This document shows, one piece after another, positions 8,706-16,569 of a stretch of DNA of 64,000 bases. Source of the DNA: Rheinheimera sp. Its GTDB lineage: Bacteria; Pseudomonadota; Gammaproteobacteria; Enterobacterales; Alteromonadaceae. The stretch lies in contig NZ_JAUYGV010000001.1 of the NCBI RefSeq assembly GCF_030690345.1, positions 248,001 through 312,000 on the forward strand, given 5' to 3'. The translations under genes and the position numbers were made by a program. How positions within the stretch are numbered: position 1 is the stretch's first letter; each line of letters begins with the position of its first letter. The notes beneath the pieces are model-generated. The model was not told the DNA's origin. It did no database searches and saw only the letters and a program-made list of their open reading frames with translations.

Positions 8706-8833
8706 TTTCGAAATTCTTGATCCATATTTGAAAGTCGAGTATGCGTGCGCACATAGACATAATGCCTCTGTAAACACTTCCACACGATGTGCTGGCTCTC
8801 GCGAAAATAAGTTAGTTTTGCATCCAGAGCCAT
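8702..8833 (-). CDS. Possible small ORF coupled to toxin-like gene
   Basis: A 43-codon frame (MALDAKLTYFRESQHIVW...) whose TGA overlaps the ATG of the toxin-like gene (ATGA), the arrangement of translational coupling. The frame is open for a further stretch upstream without an ATG, so it may be the remnant of a longer gene. No ribosome site is obvious. Coding status is uncertain. Confidence 0.25.
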   Translation of the reverse strand: MALDAKLTYFRESQHIVWKCLQRHYVYVRTHTRLSNMDQEFRK

Positions 8834-8989
8834 ACCGTCTTTGTTGAAAATAAAGTACTTTAGGCCAGCACGATTAACAATAGCATAACTTTTAAAACAT
8901 TAGATACGCACAATGACTTCTTTGAAATGGCTTACATTCATAACAATCGTGAGACAAAACCGGTCAGAAACCACTAGCACCATTAGGGA

Positions 8990-9050
8990 CAGATGAAAAT
9001 TAAACATGATTTCTTCAGTTTTTTAATTTTCATCTGGACCCATTTATTCC
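8990..9050. repeat. Palindromic repeat, right flank of toxin-like gene
   Basis: A perfect 15-bp inverted repeat CAGATGAAAATTAAA ... TTTAATTTTCATCTG (8990-9004 and 9022-9036) followed by GGACCCATTTATTCCC. It matches the left-flank palindrome in core and in the trailing CCC-xTTTATTC tail, in the same orientation. The interval 8706-9106 otherwise holds only the small ORF and the terminator repeat. Confidence 0.75.
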
Positions 9051-9056
9051 CAATAC

Positions 9057-9102
9057 ACAACATACAAAAAAGGCGCTTTAAACAGCGCCTTTTTTATTGC
9101 TC
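9057..9102. repeat. 46-bp direct repeat, right copy (asnS-type terminator)
   Basis: Identical to 3371-3416 except for one base. It includes the complete GGCGCT / AGCGCC hairpin with six A and six T on its flanks. It lies four bases beyond the stop codon of the minus-strand gene at 9107, for which it now serves as terminator. Confidence 0.85.
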
Positions 9103-9106
9103 TAAG

Positions 9107-9520
9107 TTAGCTTTGCTCTAACTCTGCCTGCTCAATAGGATAAGCATGATTTCCCATGTACTGCATTGCTTCAACAAACACTTCTTTCCAGTATTGTCCA
9201 CACGAACATCTGTAATAAGCATCCACAAACCAACTCTCCCCACCTTTAACCAGAGTGAAAGTACAACCGAAGCGCTCTAAATACTCGATGCTGTGAGGAT
9301 ATCCTTTACGCCTTCTTAATGCCCTAACGCCCTCAAATCTACATTTACAATCAAACTTTAAGGGATCAATGCGGCCAAAATTGAAGTCCCAAAGCTCATG
9401 CCATTCCCATTCGCATGACAAGTAGCGCTCTAATTCAATCAGCTCCGAGCCGGTCGTGTGTTTGAATTCCTCAATATCTTTTTTATCCCGGGGGGTTAGT
9501 TCTCTCAAGACGATCCTCAT
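9107..9520 (-). CDS. Hypothetical cysteine-containing protein
   Basis: 137 residues with two CxC pairs (FDCKCRFEG near 55 and YRCSCGQYW near 104), which could bind a metal, in an acidic and aromatic-rich sequence. Its size, charge and position upstream of a toxin-like gene on the same strand are compatible with an immunity protein, but nothing in the sequence proves it. It ends directly at the duplicated terminator. Family not recognised. Confidence 0.5.
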   Translation of the reverse strand: MRIVLRELTPRDKKDIEEFKHTTGSELIELERYLSCEWEWHELWDFNFGRIDPLKFDCKCRFEGVRALRRRKGYPHSIEYLERFGCTFTLVKGGESWFVDAYYRCSCGQYWKEVFVEAMQYMGNHAYPIEQAELEQS

Positions 9521-9627
9521 TCACCGATAAAATCGCGACAACGGGCACTTACCAAATCACCCAAAACCACATTAATCCTCTGTGTTCACGACACATTGAA
9601 AGGCTTCCGCAGTGCCAAAGCGTCCCG

Positions 9628-9933
9628 TCAATGGTCTTGCTTGGTGCCCAATTCTTGATAGAGTTTCCGATAGAATTCGGCTACCTTTTTACTTTGTTCG
9701 GGGCTATGAGCAAACAATCCTTTGCCCCAATCATCATTTTCACCAGCTTCGACTATGATCGGGTCATGATCATTTTGCTCAAGTTTTGTGACTCTGGTTT
9801 CGACACCAACCGCTTCCCATGAAAGTTCATCATGCTGAGACGATTTGCCGTTAAAGCCTGCAGCTCGCAGAAGCAGCTCTTTTACTAGTTCCTTTCCTGA
9901 TTTGATTAGATAATCTCTATTCAATTGACTCAC
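9628..9933 (-). CDS. Hypothetical protein, GTG start
   Basis: A 101-residue soluble protein (LNRDYLIKSGKELVKELL at the N-terminus, helical; acidic centre; C-terminal FYRKLYQELG helix). The only available start is GTG, right beside the end of the decayed gene upstream. It lies between the duplicated terminator and the duplicated gene tail, so it was inserted into, or survived within, the duplicated segment. Family not recognised. Confidence 0.45.
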   Translation of the reverse strand: MSQLNRDYLIKSGKELVKELLLRAAGFNGKSSQHDELSWEAVGVETRVTKLEQNDHDPIIVEAGENDDWGKGLFAHSPEQSKKVAEFYRKLYQELGTKQDH

Positions 9934-9934
9934 C

Positions 9935-10060
9935 TTAAAGCATGCTCGTTTTCTCAGCTCGCATAGCGTAAACAGAAACTACTTTTTCTTGCGGATTAAA
10001 TTCTATGTTGCAGCTAAGCAAGTGAAAATGCTGTGTACTACCGCTTCAACAACATGATTT
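9935..10060 (-). pseudogene. Decayed paralogue of the 3437-3733 gene (C-terminal part)
   Basis: The minus strand reads HFHLLSCNIEFNPQEKVVSV, identical in protein to residues 76-95 of the gene at 3437-3733 while several codons differ silently (AAT/AAC, CCA/CCG, AAG/AAA, GTG/GTA). Just upstream the match continues as VVHS in another frame, so about nine bases are lost with a frameshift. No intact N-terminus is present. A new C-terminal tail (YAMRAEKTSML) replaces SYG. Confidence 0.75.
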
Positions 10061-10303
10061 TCTGGTAGTGCATCAGTATTCAGATATGGCATAAAATTAT
10101 ATGTGCCAGCTCAGACTTAATATTGCAGTTACCTGCTTTCATGCAACAGAGTTATGCTCTCGTTAAGGTATTTAAGCTGCATTCCGATGGCCATATGTCG
10201 CTCTCCTGCAATACCGGAGTTACCAGAATATTTCCGGGCATTTCCAGTACCTCAAATGCACCCAGAGTACCTTTTTTTACCGTATCGTTCATTGAGATTA
10301 AGG
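10061..10303. other. Intergenic stretch without a supported gene
   Basis: Plus-strand open frames here lack ribosome sites and have no recognisable protein pattern. The left end may contain frame-shifted continuation of the decayed paralogue (NFMPYLNTDALPENHVVEA in one minus-strand frame). I see no repeat or terminator. Confidence 0.4.
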
Positions 10304-10840
10304 CTATGGTTTCTCGCTTGGTTGCAAGTATTTGAGTAACCGTTGTTCATCAATTGGCCCGGTAATTTTCTCTTTCAATGGTTGACCTGGATCCCAAAAG
10401 TTACTAAAAGTCAGGTAGATGTTTGTAGCCCCATAGTCCGCTTTCTTCCACAACTCAAAATAGCGTTGTTTTATCTCCGGCTCGATGTAATCCATAAAGG
10501 CTTCACGAATGCCGTCCATATCACGGCTCAGCCCCCTGAAGTTACCGGCGGCTGCTCTGACATAGGAGAAATCTCCCTGCTTTGCCTCTACCAAAGCTTC
10601 AATCATTCCTTGCCTCATCCGGATAAAGTTAGGCTTAACTTTCAAATGCCACAGATCCGCATCTTTCTTAATTTCGCTGTAATTTGTTGCTGTCGTCGGT
10701 TTTACCGGCAAAGCGTCGTACTGCGCCAGCGCTAACAAACCGGTATCAATGAATTCAATAAAATGTTCAGAAAACTGCTCTGTGTATTCAAGAGAAGAAA
10801 AAAGTCGGAGCAGCAATTTTTCTCTGAGTTCAAATGTCAT
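10304..10840 (-). CDS. Hypothetical protein, candidate immunity gene (third in toxin-like operon)
   Basis: 178 soluble, helical residues (FSEHFIEFIDTGLL, DYIEPEIKQRYFELWKKADY) without signal peptide. It is the last gene of a minus-strand run that starts with the polymorphic-toxin-like gene at 11832-12770, 25 bases after the stop of the preceding gene. Position and size fit an accessory immunity protein; no family is recognised, so function is inferred from context only. Confidence 0.5.
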   Translation of the reverse strand: MTFELREKLLLRLFSSLEYTEQFSEHFIEFIDTGLLALAQYDALPVKPTTATNYSEIKKDADLWHLKVKPNFIRMRQGMIEALVEAKQGDFSYVRAAAGNFRGLSRDMDGIREAFMDYIEPEIKQRYFELWKKADYGATNIYLTFSNFWDPGQPLKEKITGPIDEQRLLKYLQPSEKP

Positions 10841-10865
10841 TTTATGCGTCTGACCATCAGTCAGT

Positions 10866-11294
10866 TTAGGCTGCCCACTTTTTCAACAGAGCCTGCTGAA
10901 TAGAGGGTGTTTGCCATACTTCATAAATATGCGCCAGATAATCCTCGTCTTTATCCATCTCTGGCTCAACAAGCTCAAAATCAGGGATATTAGCCCACCA
11001 TGCCGGATAATCGATGGCAAAGTCACCTGTTGGTGATGTTAAAGCAAAATGAGTTTGTTGCTGCGGCACCTTGTGGTGGTAGCTAAGCTTCAGTTGCTGA
11101 GCAGAGAATGGCCAGGTTTTGGTATCGATCTGCAGATATAGCTGGCCATCCAAAGCATAAAGGGCAACTGTATGGCCATTAACTTGATGCAAATTCCCGG
11201 ATACATTTTCTACCGTTGAAATCTGCATGTGGCTTCCGGATTGCGGCTCAAACTTAACTTTGATGCTTCGTTGAAAAGGCATTGAGAGAATCAT
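10866..11294 (-). CDS. Hypothetical protein, immunity-like (distant paralogue of next upstream gene)
   Basis: A protein of up to 142 residues, with beta-rich N-terminal half and an acidic C-terminal part (FELVEPEMDKDEDYLAHIYEVWQ). It lines up loosely along its length with the upstream 142-residue protein: an ID-K strand pair, a tyrosine-proline-acidic stretch, and a final x-W near the end. The first ATG lacks a ribosome site; an internal ATG (MQISTVENV) has GGAAG 5 bases ahead and would give 120 residues. Immunity function is inferred from the operon. Confidence 0.5.
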   Translation of the reverse strand: MILSMPFQRSIKVKFEPQSGSHMQISTVENVSGNLHQVNGHTVALYALDGQLYLQIDTKTWPFSAQQLKLSYHHKVPQQQTHFALTSPTGDFAIDYPAWWANIPDFELVEPEMDKDEDYLAHIYEVWQTPSIQQALLKKWAA

Positions 11295-11392
11295 TTATAT
11301 GCGCCCGTTTGCCGTTTGAAGAGCGGGCGGAGTCAATTCCCGCCATAGTTGCTCTATATTGCCATCTAGCTACTCGCCGACAACCTCTTTAC

Positions 11393-11821
11393 CTATTTTA
11401 CAGTCCACATTTGGAAGATCTCTTTATCGTGTCTTTTTGCAACTACCCAGGCAAATAAATCTACCGACTCTGCGTCAGACCAAGGATCAAGATCGTCAGG
11501 CTGAGGTGGTTGGTATTCTGCGTTGTAGACCATTTGCCCTTGCTGTAATAATTTAAATTGGTTTTTATCACTACCCTGTATCAGTTCAACAGCCCATGAT
11601 GGGTCAGCAAACAGAAATACTTTTTCATCAATAAACAGTACCGGACCTTGCGCAGAGGCAAAAACGCCGATGAACCTGTCGTCATGTTTGATATACGAGG
11701 CTTTCTTTCTTGGTAGTTGGTTTGGTGGTAATACCTGTATTTCAGAGACAGAACCAGTGCGGGTGTCTCTTTCCAAAAAAGAACCTTGTAAACGTTTATG
11801 TTTGATAATTTCTGTATTCAT
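11393..11821 (-). CDS. Hypothetical protein, immunity candidate next to toxin-like gene
   Basis: 142 residues: a basic N-terminus, then beta-strands (GPVLFIDEKVFLFADPSW), then an acidic segment (PQPDDLDPWSDAESVDLF) and a final FQMWTVK. The start codon is 11 bases from the stop of the toxin-like gene, the typical spacing of an immunity gene directly behind its toxin. No named immunity family recognised. Confidence 0.55.
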   Translation of the reverse strand: MNTEIIKHKRLQGSFLERDTRTGSVSEIQVLPPNQLPRKKASYIKHDDRFIGVFASAQGPVLFIDEKVFLFADPSWAVELIQGSDKNQFKLLQQGQMVYNAEYQPPQPDDLDPWSDAESVDLFAWVVAKRHDKEIFQMWTVK

Positions 11822-11831
11822 CTGTGTTCTT

Positions 11832-12770
11832 CTATGGTTGATGCTTAATCAAATATTCCGGCGGCTGTTTCTTCAACCAGTCAGCGAACCCCGCAAGTAG
11901 TTTGTCAACATCAGGGTTTGGTCTTGATGCTGATCGTATTATATCTGTATACGATTTATCTTTTACATTAACTAAGTAATCAACCGTCGGTCCCAAAGGA
12001 TCACCATCGTACCTTGCGCGGTTGACTTCATAAATAAAGTCGCGCAAAGGTTCTGGAGTTGCATTCTTATACTTAACACCAAGTTGCCGGCGAGCCTCAT
12101 TCGCCTCATTTGCCAGCTTCTCCAGCTCTTCCAAAGTGCTACCTGATTTTATTTCATCTGCATATTTACTCAATGCTGCAACTTCCTGCTCATATTCCTG
12201 CCTTAAAGGACTATTTTTAAAACCCTCACCGACAGACGTCAAGATACTCTTTTCAAGCTCTTCTCTCGTTGCAGCGGCTTCAGTTTGTTTAGAAGACGAT
12301 TCATGGAGCACTGGTTCTTGTGCAGATTTTTCTGCGGCTACACCACCGCCTGGTTTGGCTGTTCTGGTTGGCGGTGCAGGGGCTGTGCCAGCGCCGCCGG
12401 TATCTGCTGCTAAGCCGCCCTCGCCTATGCCGTTGTCTTCCGGTGGCTGGCCCCAGCCTTCAGTAAGTTGCCATACACGCATTTCATCAGCGGCGAACAT
12501 TTTTATCAGGGCGTCGCGTAGTTGGAAATTACTTAGTTTGGATAAATCAAACTGCCACGGTTTAGCGTGTTGATACATTTGCGCCCAAATTGCACGGTGG
12601 TTCCAATGCGGCTCTAAATCATGCAGAAAATAGCGGCCAAACTGCAGGTCTTTTACTTCTCTGAGGCTGTCTTCGCCCAAGTCAGCGTAAGCCAGTAAAC
12701 AACTGCTGCACAGATAGGTTTTGCCCCATTTATCTTCCAGTATTACGCCGTCGTAGTGTCTGTCCAGCAT
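11832..12770 (-). CDS. Polymorphic-toxin-like protein (type VI secretion-style cargo)
   Basis: 312 residues in three parts: an N-terminal domain with DALIKMFAADEMRVWQLTEGWGQPPE near residue 85-110, a low-complexity G/A/P linker (about 113-145), and a helical C-terminal domain. The end contains NRARYDGDPLGPTVDYL and SYTDIIRSASRP, a pattern I recall from the tails of type VI-secreted and Rhs toxins (xRARYGDxLGPTVDxL...IIxSAxRPGG). The usual GGKDL ending is replaced by DVDKLLAGFADWLKK. No signal peptide. Three small genes follow on the same strand. No secretion apparatus lies in this window, so it may be an orphan cargo. Enzymatic activity unknown. Confidence 0.55.
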   Translation of the reverse strand: MLDRHYDGVILEDKWGKTYLCSSCLLAYADLGEDSLREVKDLQFGRYFLHDLEPHWNHRAIWAQMYQHAKPWQFDLSKLSNFQLRDALIKMFAADEMRVWQLTEGWGQPPEDNGIGEGGLAADTGGAGTAPAPPTRTAKPGGGVAAEKSAQEPVLHESSSKQTEAAATREELEKSILTSVGEGFKNSPLRQEYEQEVAALSKYADEIKSGSTLEELEKLANEANEARRQLGVKYKNATPEPLRDFIYEVNRARYDGDPLGPTVDYLVNVKDKSYTDIIRSASRPNPDVDKLLAGFADWLKKQPPEYLIKHQP

Positions 12771-12938
12771 CCTGCCACCTTGTTTATAAAAATGCTATTT
12801 TACTAAACAATAAATTTACAATGAGCGCATTTTTACAACCCAGCAGGGTATTGTCAAACGGAATATGGTACAGCGGCGAATAACGGCAATTGGTGACAAC
12901 CAGCTTGGAAAAAGCGGCAATCAACTGATGCACTTCGA

Positions 12939-13040
12939 GGTCGGGTCTTGCTTATTGATAGTTTGATTTAAAAGTCAAAAAGCAAGACCTGACCCTGAGG
13001 CTTCCATCAAGTGAGCAAAAAGCAAGATCTGACCCTGAGG
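12939..13040. repeat. Palindrome plus 25-bp direct repeats (REP/RAYT-like)
   Basis: An imperfect inverted repeat (12939-12958 with 12975-12994; core GTCTTGCTT / AAGCAAGAC) overlaps a 25-base direct repeat: 12976-13000 and 13016-13040 are identical but for one base, with a 40-base period. Both end in CTGACCCTGAGG. The CTGACC core relates it to the palindromes around the DUF4157-type gene. It separates the toxin-like operon from the membrane-protein gene. Confidence 0.75.
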
Positions 13041-13047
13041 TTCTTTG

Positions 13048-14073
13048 TTAAGTAGACCACCCATAGAAAACAACAACACCGCCGATAATATTAATAATCA
13101 GCGAGATGCTCAAATTAAGTAGAAAATTTCTAACTTGCTTGTTGTTTCGCGCTTGCAGTTTCTGTGCCCCAGAAGTGTCACCGTTAGTCAGCTGGAACAT
13201 TCTGTAACTGCCATATTTTTGAATAGACTCATACGCCTTATGCGAGATTACGCTGGACGCCTTATCAATCAAGTACACTATCAAAATCGACGCCAATGCC
13301 CACTTGGATATTATTAATGAGTCGCCAAGGGAAATCGGTGCCCCTAATGAAGTTGAAGACGCGAACAAAAACTCTAATGACATGTACGCAGCTATCCCAG
13401 CAATTAATGGCGAAGAGTAGCGCAGAAAATTTAAAGTAATCCCATGATGATTCTCAAGCCACGAAAACCAAGAATTAACTACATATGGTTGAGGTAATCC
13501 TTGAACCCACTCATCGACAATGGCTAGTAATTCTTTGCTTAGCACATGATTAACAAAATCAACTCTGCATATGATTGGCACGGCCTCCATTTCGATACTA
13601 TCGATTTCACTCGGATCTTTAGAAAACACAGCACGCATAAACTCGAATGGCTTCATCTTGGGAGAAAGTTTAACCGTGACTGCATGCCGCTGAGGTACTT
13701 CATATCCTTCCACAGCCACAAGGAATTCCCATCGCAAGCGGACGTCGGTAGTCTCTTTTGGCCCCGTCCAGCGAAACGCCTCAAACTCTACCCACGTACC
13801 AAACTCTATAGTAGTCTTATCCTCGAAACTTACATCAACTGTCGCAACGAGGCCTTCTATTCTATGATTCGCAAGCTTATCTTTCATCCGTTCATGCAAA
13901 TCACATATAGCATGAACGTTTACATGCACTCTCCGCGCAAATTGTTGCTGTGTTGAATCTGGCTTGCCTACGAGCAGATGAAAAATGGATCTAAGATCAC
14001 TCTGGTTCAACGCAGCCACGACCTGCTTACCTTGAGACGCGCCAGGTTGCTTCGTATTATCGATTTCGTTCAT
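13048..14073 (-). CDS. Membrane protein with large soluble N-terminal domain, unknown
   Basis: 341 residues. The first about 210 are soluble, with a strand-rich region (LVATVDVSFEDKTTIEFGTWVEFEAFRW). Four hydrophobic stretches follow (about residues 225-245, 255-275 and two near the C-terminus, the last ending GGVVVFYGWST). A single-gene unit at the end of the accessory region. A cytosolic sensor domain joined to a membrane domain is common among phage-defence and toxin proteins, but I recognise no specific family. Confidence 0.55.
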   Translation of the reverse strand: MNEIDNTKQPGASQGKQVVAALNQSDLRSIFHLLVGKPDSTQQQFARRVHVNVHAICDLHERMKDKLANHRIEGLVATVDVSFEDKTTIEFGTWVEFEAFRWTGPKETTDVRLRWEFLVAVEGYEVPQRHAVTVKLSPKMKPFEFMRAVFSKDPSEIDSIEMEAVPIICRVDFVNHVLSKELLAIVDEWVQGLPQPYVVNSWFSWLENHHGITLNFLRYSSPLIAGIAAYMSLEFLFASSTSLGAPISLGDSLIISKWALASILIVYLIDKASSVISHKAYESIQKYGSYRMFQLTNGDTSGAQKLQARNNKQVRNFLLNLSISLIINIIGGVVVFYGWST

Positions 14074-14386
14074 ATATTTCCTTTTACACTGTATCGATTA
14101 ATATTCTGTTTTTGGGCTTACCTGTTTTCCAATTTCCGATAACTTAAACAATAACAGTTAATTTATTGAAAGACTTGGAAAAATCTAACGCGGTTATCAC
14201 GCACTCTGGAAAAACATGCATGCATTATATTTCTGCGGCCCGCTTCAGTAAGCATTTAACTTATCGAAAGTATTTTGCATGCGCAATATATATATGTGCC
14301 GTGTAAACGGTATATATCGGCTGTTTTGCCGATGTTGATAAATATAACTGTGCAGTAATGCAGGTTGGCGTGCGGTATAGCAGGCA
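14074..14386. other. AT-rich intergenic stretch
   Basis: About 310 bases with no supported gene. It holds an alternating purine-pyrimidine run (ATATATATAT near 14288) and short dyads such as CGGC-TGTTTT-GCCG; nothing ties these to a function. It probably contains the promoter of the minus-strand membrane-protein gene at 13048. Confidence 0.4.
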
Positions 14387-14422
14387 ATAAAAAGCCGGGC
14401 GTTGTGGTTACACGCCCGGCTG
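14387..14422 (-). terminator. Terminator of ydjA
   Basis: AGCCGGGCGT / ACGCCCGGCT, a 10-bp GC-rich stem followed on the minus strand by TTTTTATT, about 20 bases beyond the ydjA stop. Confidence 0.9.
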
Positions 14423-14442
14423 TTAGTTTGCTTTAAAGCAGC

Positions 14443-15000
14443 TTAGAGGTAGCTAAAGAACTCGGCCGGGTCCGGCGTGTGGCGCTTGGCCGGTTCGCTG
14501 TTGGGCGTGCCCAAATACAGGAAGCCGACAATTTCATCGTCTTCGCCCAGTTCCAGCGCTTGTTTCACAAAATCCAGCTGGGCATAAGCGCCGGTGCGCC
14601 AAATGCCACCAAAACCCTGAGCGAAGGCAGCTTGTTGCATCGCCATAACGGCACAGGCGGCAGAATGTTGCTGTTCAATTAACGGCACCTTGGCATGCTC
14701 TACCGCTTTGGCGATGCAGATAATTACCATAGGTGCGCGTAGCGGAAGTTGCCGCGCCCGTTCTAACAGTTCAGTGGCAATAACCGGATCGTCTTCTACT
14801 GCTGCTTCGGCAAAAATATCCCCGAGGCGGCACAGAGCCTGGCGCCCTTCGGCAATAACAAAGCGCCATGGGCGTAAATTACCGTGATCCGGCACCTGCA
14901 GTGCGGCACGTTTAATATTATCCAGTGCCTCGCCGGACGGCGCCGGTTCGGTTAAACGCGCTGAAGAAAAACGCCCGGTAAGTAACGTCAATGCATCCAT
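14443..15000 (-). CDS. ydjA: Nitroreductase family protein YdjA
   Basis: An FMN-dependent nitroreductase-fold oxidoreductase, cytosolic. The ATG giving MDALTLLTGR is chosen (185 residues, against 183 in E. coli YdjA). Family landmarks: the basic FMN-binding start RFSSARL, PDHGNLRPWRF near 37-47, CAVMAMQQAAFAQGFGGIWRTG near 121-142, and the C-terminal IVGFLYLGTP. The physiological substrate of this subfamily is not established. Transcribed alone, with its own terminator. Confidence 0.93.
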   Translation of the reverse strand: MDALTLLTGRFSSARLTEPAPSGEALDNIKRAALQVPDHGNLRPWRFVIAEGRQALCRLGDIFAEAAVEDDPVIATELLERARQLPLRAPMVIICIAKAVEHAKVPLIEQQHSAACAVMAMQQAAFAQGFGGIWRTGAYAQLDFVKQALELGEDDEIVGFLYLGTPNSEPAKRHTPDPAEFFSYL

Positions 15001-15114
15001 AAAAAACCCCGATGAAGTTAGCGGCGTGCCGCCTTGCAAATTAACAGTAAGCTTAACATCAGATTATGGCAAGGTAACGCCCGCACTTCGGGCTTGCAAC
15101 CTGTTTGCTGTTTT

Positions 15115-16527
15115 TTAATGCGCTTTTACCCATAACGCCTGTTGGTACAGCGCCACATAGTGCTCTGCGGCCTTTGGCCAGCTGAAATTTTGTGCCATGC
15201 CGTTTTGCTGCACAGTGCGGTAACTGCGTGGCTTGCTGTACAACTCTTCAGCCTGTTTTAATGCTTGCAGCGTGGCGCTGATATCCGGCTCAGTGTAACC
15301 AATACCGCTAGCGCCGCGTACCGGCCAGGGCTTAACTGTATCTTTTAAACCACCGGTTAACCGCACCAGCGGCACTGTGCCATAGCGCAGGCTGTACAAC
15401 TGGTTTAAACCACAAGGCTCAAACAAGGATGGCATCAGGAAAAAATCGCCGGCCGCCTCCAGTTGATGCGCCATAGCTTCACTAAAGCCGTGCACAAAAC
15501 GAAACTGCGCCGGAAATTGCTGCTGTAACAGCGTCAGCGCTTTACAATAACGCGCCTCGCCGGTGCCCATTACCACTACCTGGGCCCCGGTGTGTGCCAG
15601 CCACAATGACAGTGCCGGTAGCAAATAATCGTAGCCCTTTTGCCCCGTTAAACGGCTTACCGCAACAAATAACGGTACTTTTTCTTCACTAAGCTGTAAT
15701 TGTTGGCGTATTGCCGCTTTGCAGCGGGCTTTGCCGCTTAAATCACCGGCATCATAGTTGGCGCTAAGGTAGGGATCTTTGGCCGGATGCCAGATGGCAT
15801 AATCGCAGCCATTTAAAATACCGGTAAAATCGGCGGCCCGCTGCTGATACAAACCCGATAGCCCTGCAGCTTCCGGCTCATGCATCAGCTCGTCGCGGTA
15901 ACCGGCGCTTACAGTGTTCAGCTTATCGGCGTAGCTCAGCGCCGTGGCGAGAAAATTTAACTCGTCATGACGCTGCGGTTCAATATCCAGCTCCCGGCGC
16001 CAATGCGGCGCGCACTTTTCCTGATAAGCGCCGTTATGAATACTGAACACAAAAGGCACCTGTGCCAGGCTGCTGTTGGCGTAATGCTGCTTTAAATACC
16101 AGGCTGTCGCGGCACTTTGCCAGTCGTGGCCGTGGATCAGATCGAACTTTTGCTCTGTTTGCTGCGCCCACTCTAATGCCGCTTTGCAAAAAAAGGCAAA
16201 CCGTAACGGGTTATCGCTGTAGCCATGCTCGCCGTCGTCGTACGGCCGGTCGCGGCGGAAAAAATCATCGTGCTCCACCAACGCTATATCCACGCCATCA
16301 AGGTTAAAGTGGCGTACAGCACAACCAAACTCGCGCCCGGCCAGATTAAAATACACCGATTGCCACTCCACGGTGCTGTGTTGATACAAAGCGCCATAAC
16401 GCGGTAATGCCACTGTTACCTGATGCCCGGCAGCCAACAGGCTTTGCGCCAAACCACGGCACGCATCGGCCAGGCCGCCGGTTTTAATCAGGCCTTCATA
16501 TTCACTGCATATAAACAAGATCCGCAC
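15115..16527 (-). CDS. glgA: Glycogen synthase
   Basis: A GT5 glycosyltransferase that extends alpha-1,4-glucan from ADP-glucose. 470 residues. The N-terminal ADP-binding KTGGLAD motif is at residues 15-21; GHDWQSA lies near 133; the C-terminal catalytic segment LFEPCGLNQLYSLRYG, with the retaining-transferase glutamate, lies near 373. The start is GTG, with GGCGGAG about 5 bases ahead. It lies 42 bases behind glgC on the same strand: a two-gene glycogen-synthesis operon. No clear terminator follows. Confidence 0.95.
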   Translation of the reverse strand: MRILFICSEYEGLIKTGGLADACRGLAQSLLAAGHQVTVALPRYGALYQHSTVEWQSVYFNLAGREFGCAVRHFNLDGVDIALVEHDDFFRRDRPYDDGEHGYSDNPLRFAFFCKAALEWAQQTEQKFDLIHGHDWQSAATAWYLKQHYANSSLAQVPFVFSIHNGAYQEKCAPHWRRELDIEPQRHDELNFLATALSYADKLNTVSAGYRDELMHEPEAAGLSGLYQQRAADFTGILNGCDYAIWHPAKDPYLSANYDAGDLSGKARCKAAIRQQLQLSEEKVPLFVAVSRLTGQKGYDYLLPALSLWLAHTGAQVVVMGTGEARYCKALTLLQQQFPAQFRFVHGFSEAMAHQLEAAGDFFLMPSLFEPCGLNQLYSLRYGTVPLVRLTGGLKDTVKPWPVRGASGIGYTEPDISATLQALKQAEELYSKPRSYRTVQQNGMAQNFSWPKAAEHYVALYQQALWVKAH

Positions 16528-16569
16528 TACTGCTCCGCCCTTTTCAATATCTGCGCTTACACTGCCGGC

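Noticed and set aside
10123..10735. Plus-strand open frames opposite the immunity-candidate gene
   Set aside because: Antisense shadows without ribosome sites; the minus-strand frame gives the better protein.
15075..15100. GCCCG-CACTT-CGGGC hairpin between ydjA and glgA as a glgA terminator
   Set aside because: No U-run follows on the minus strand.
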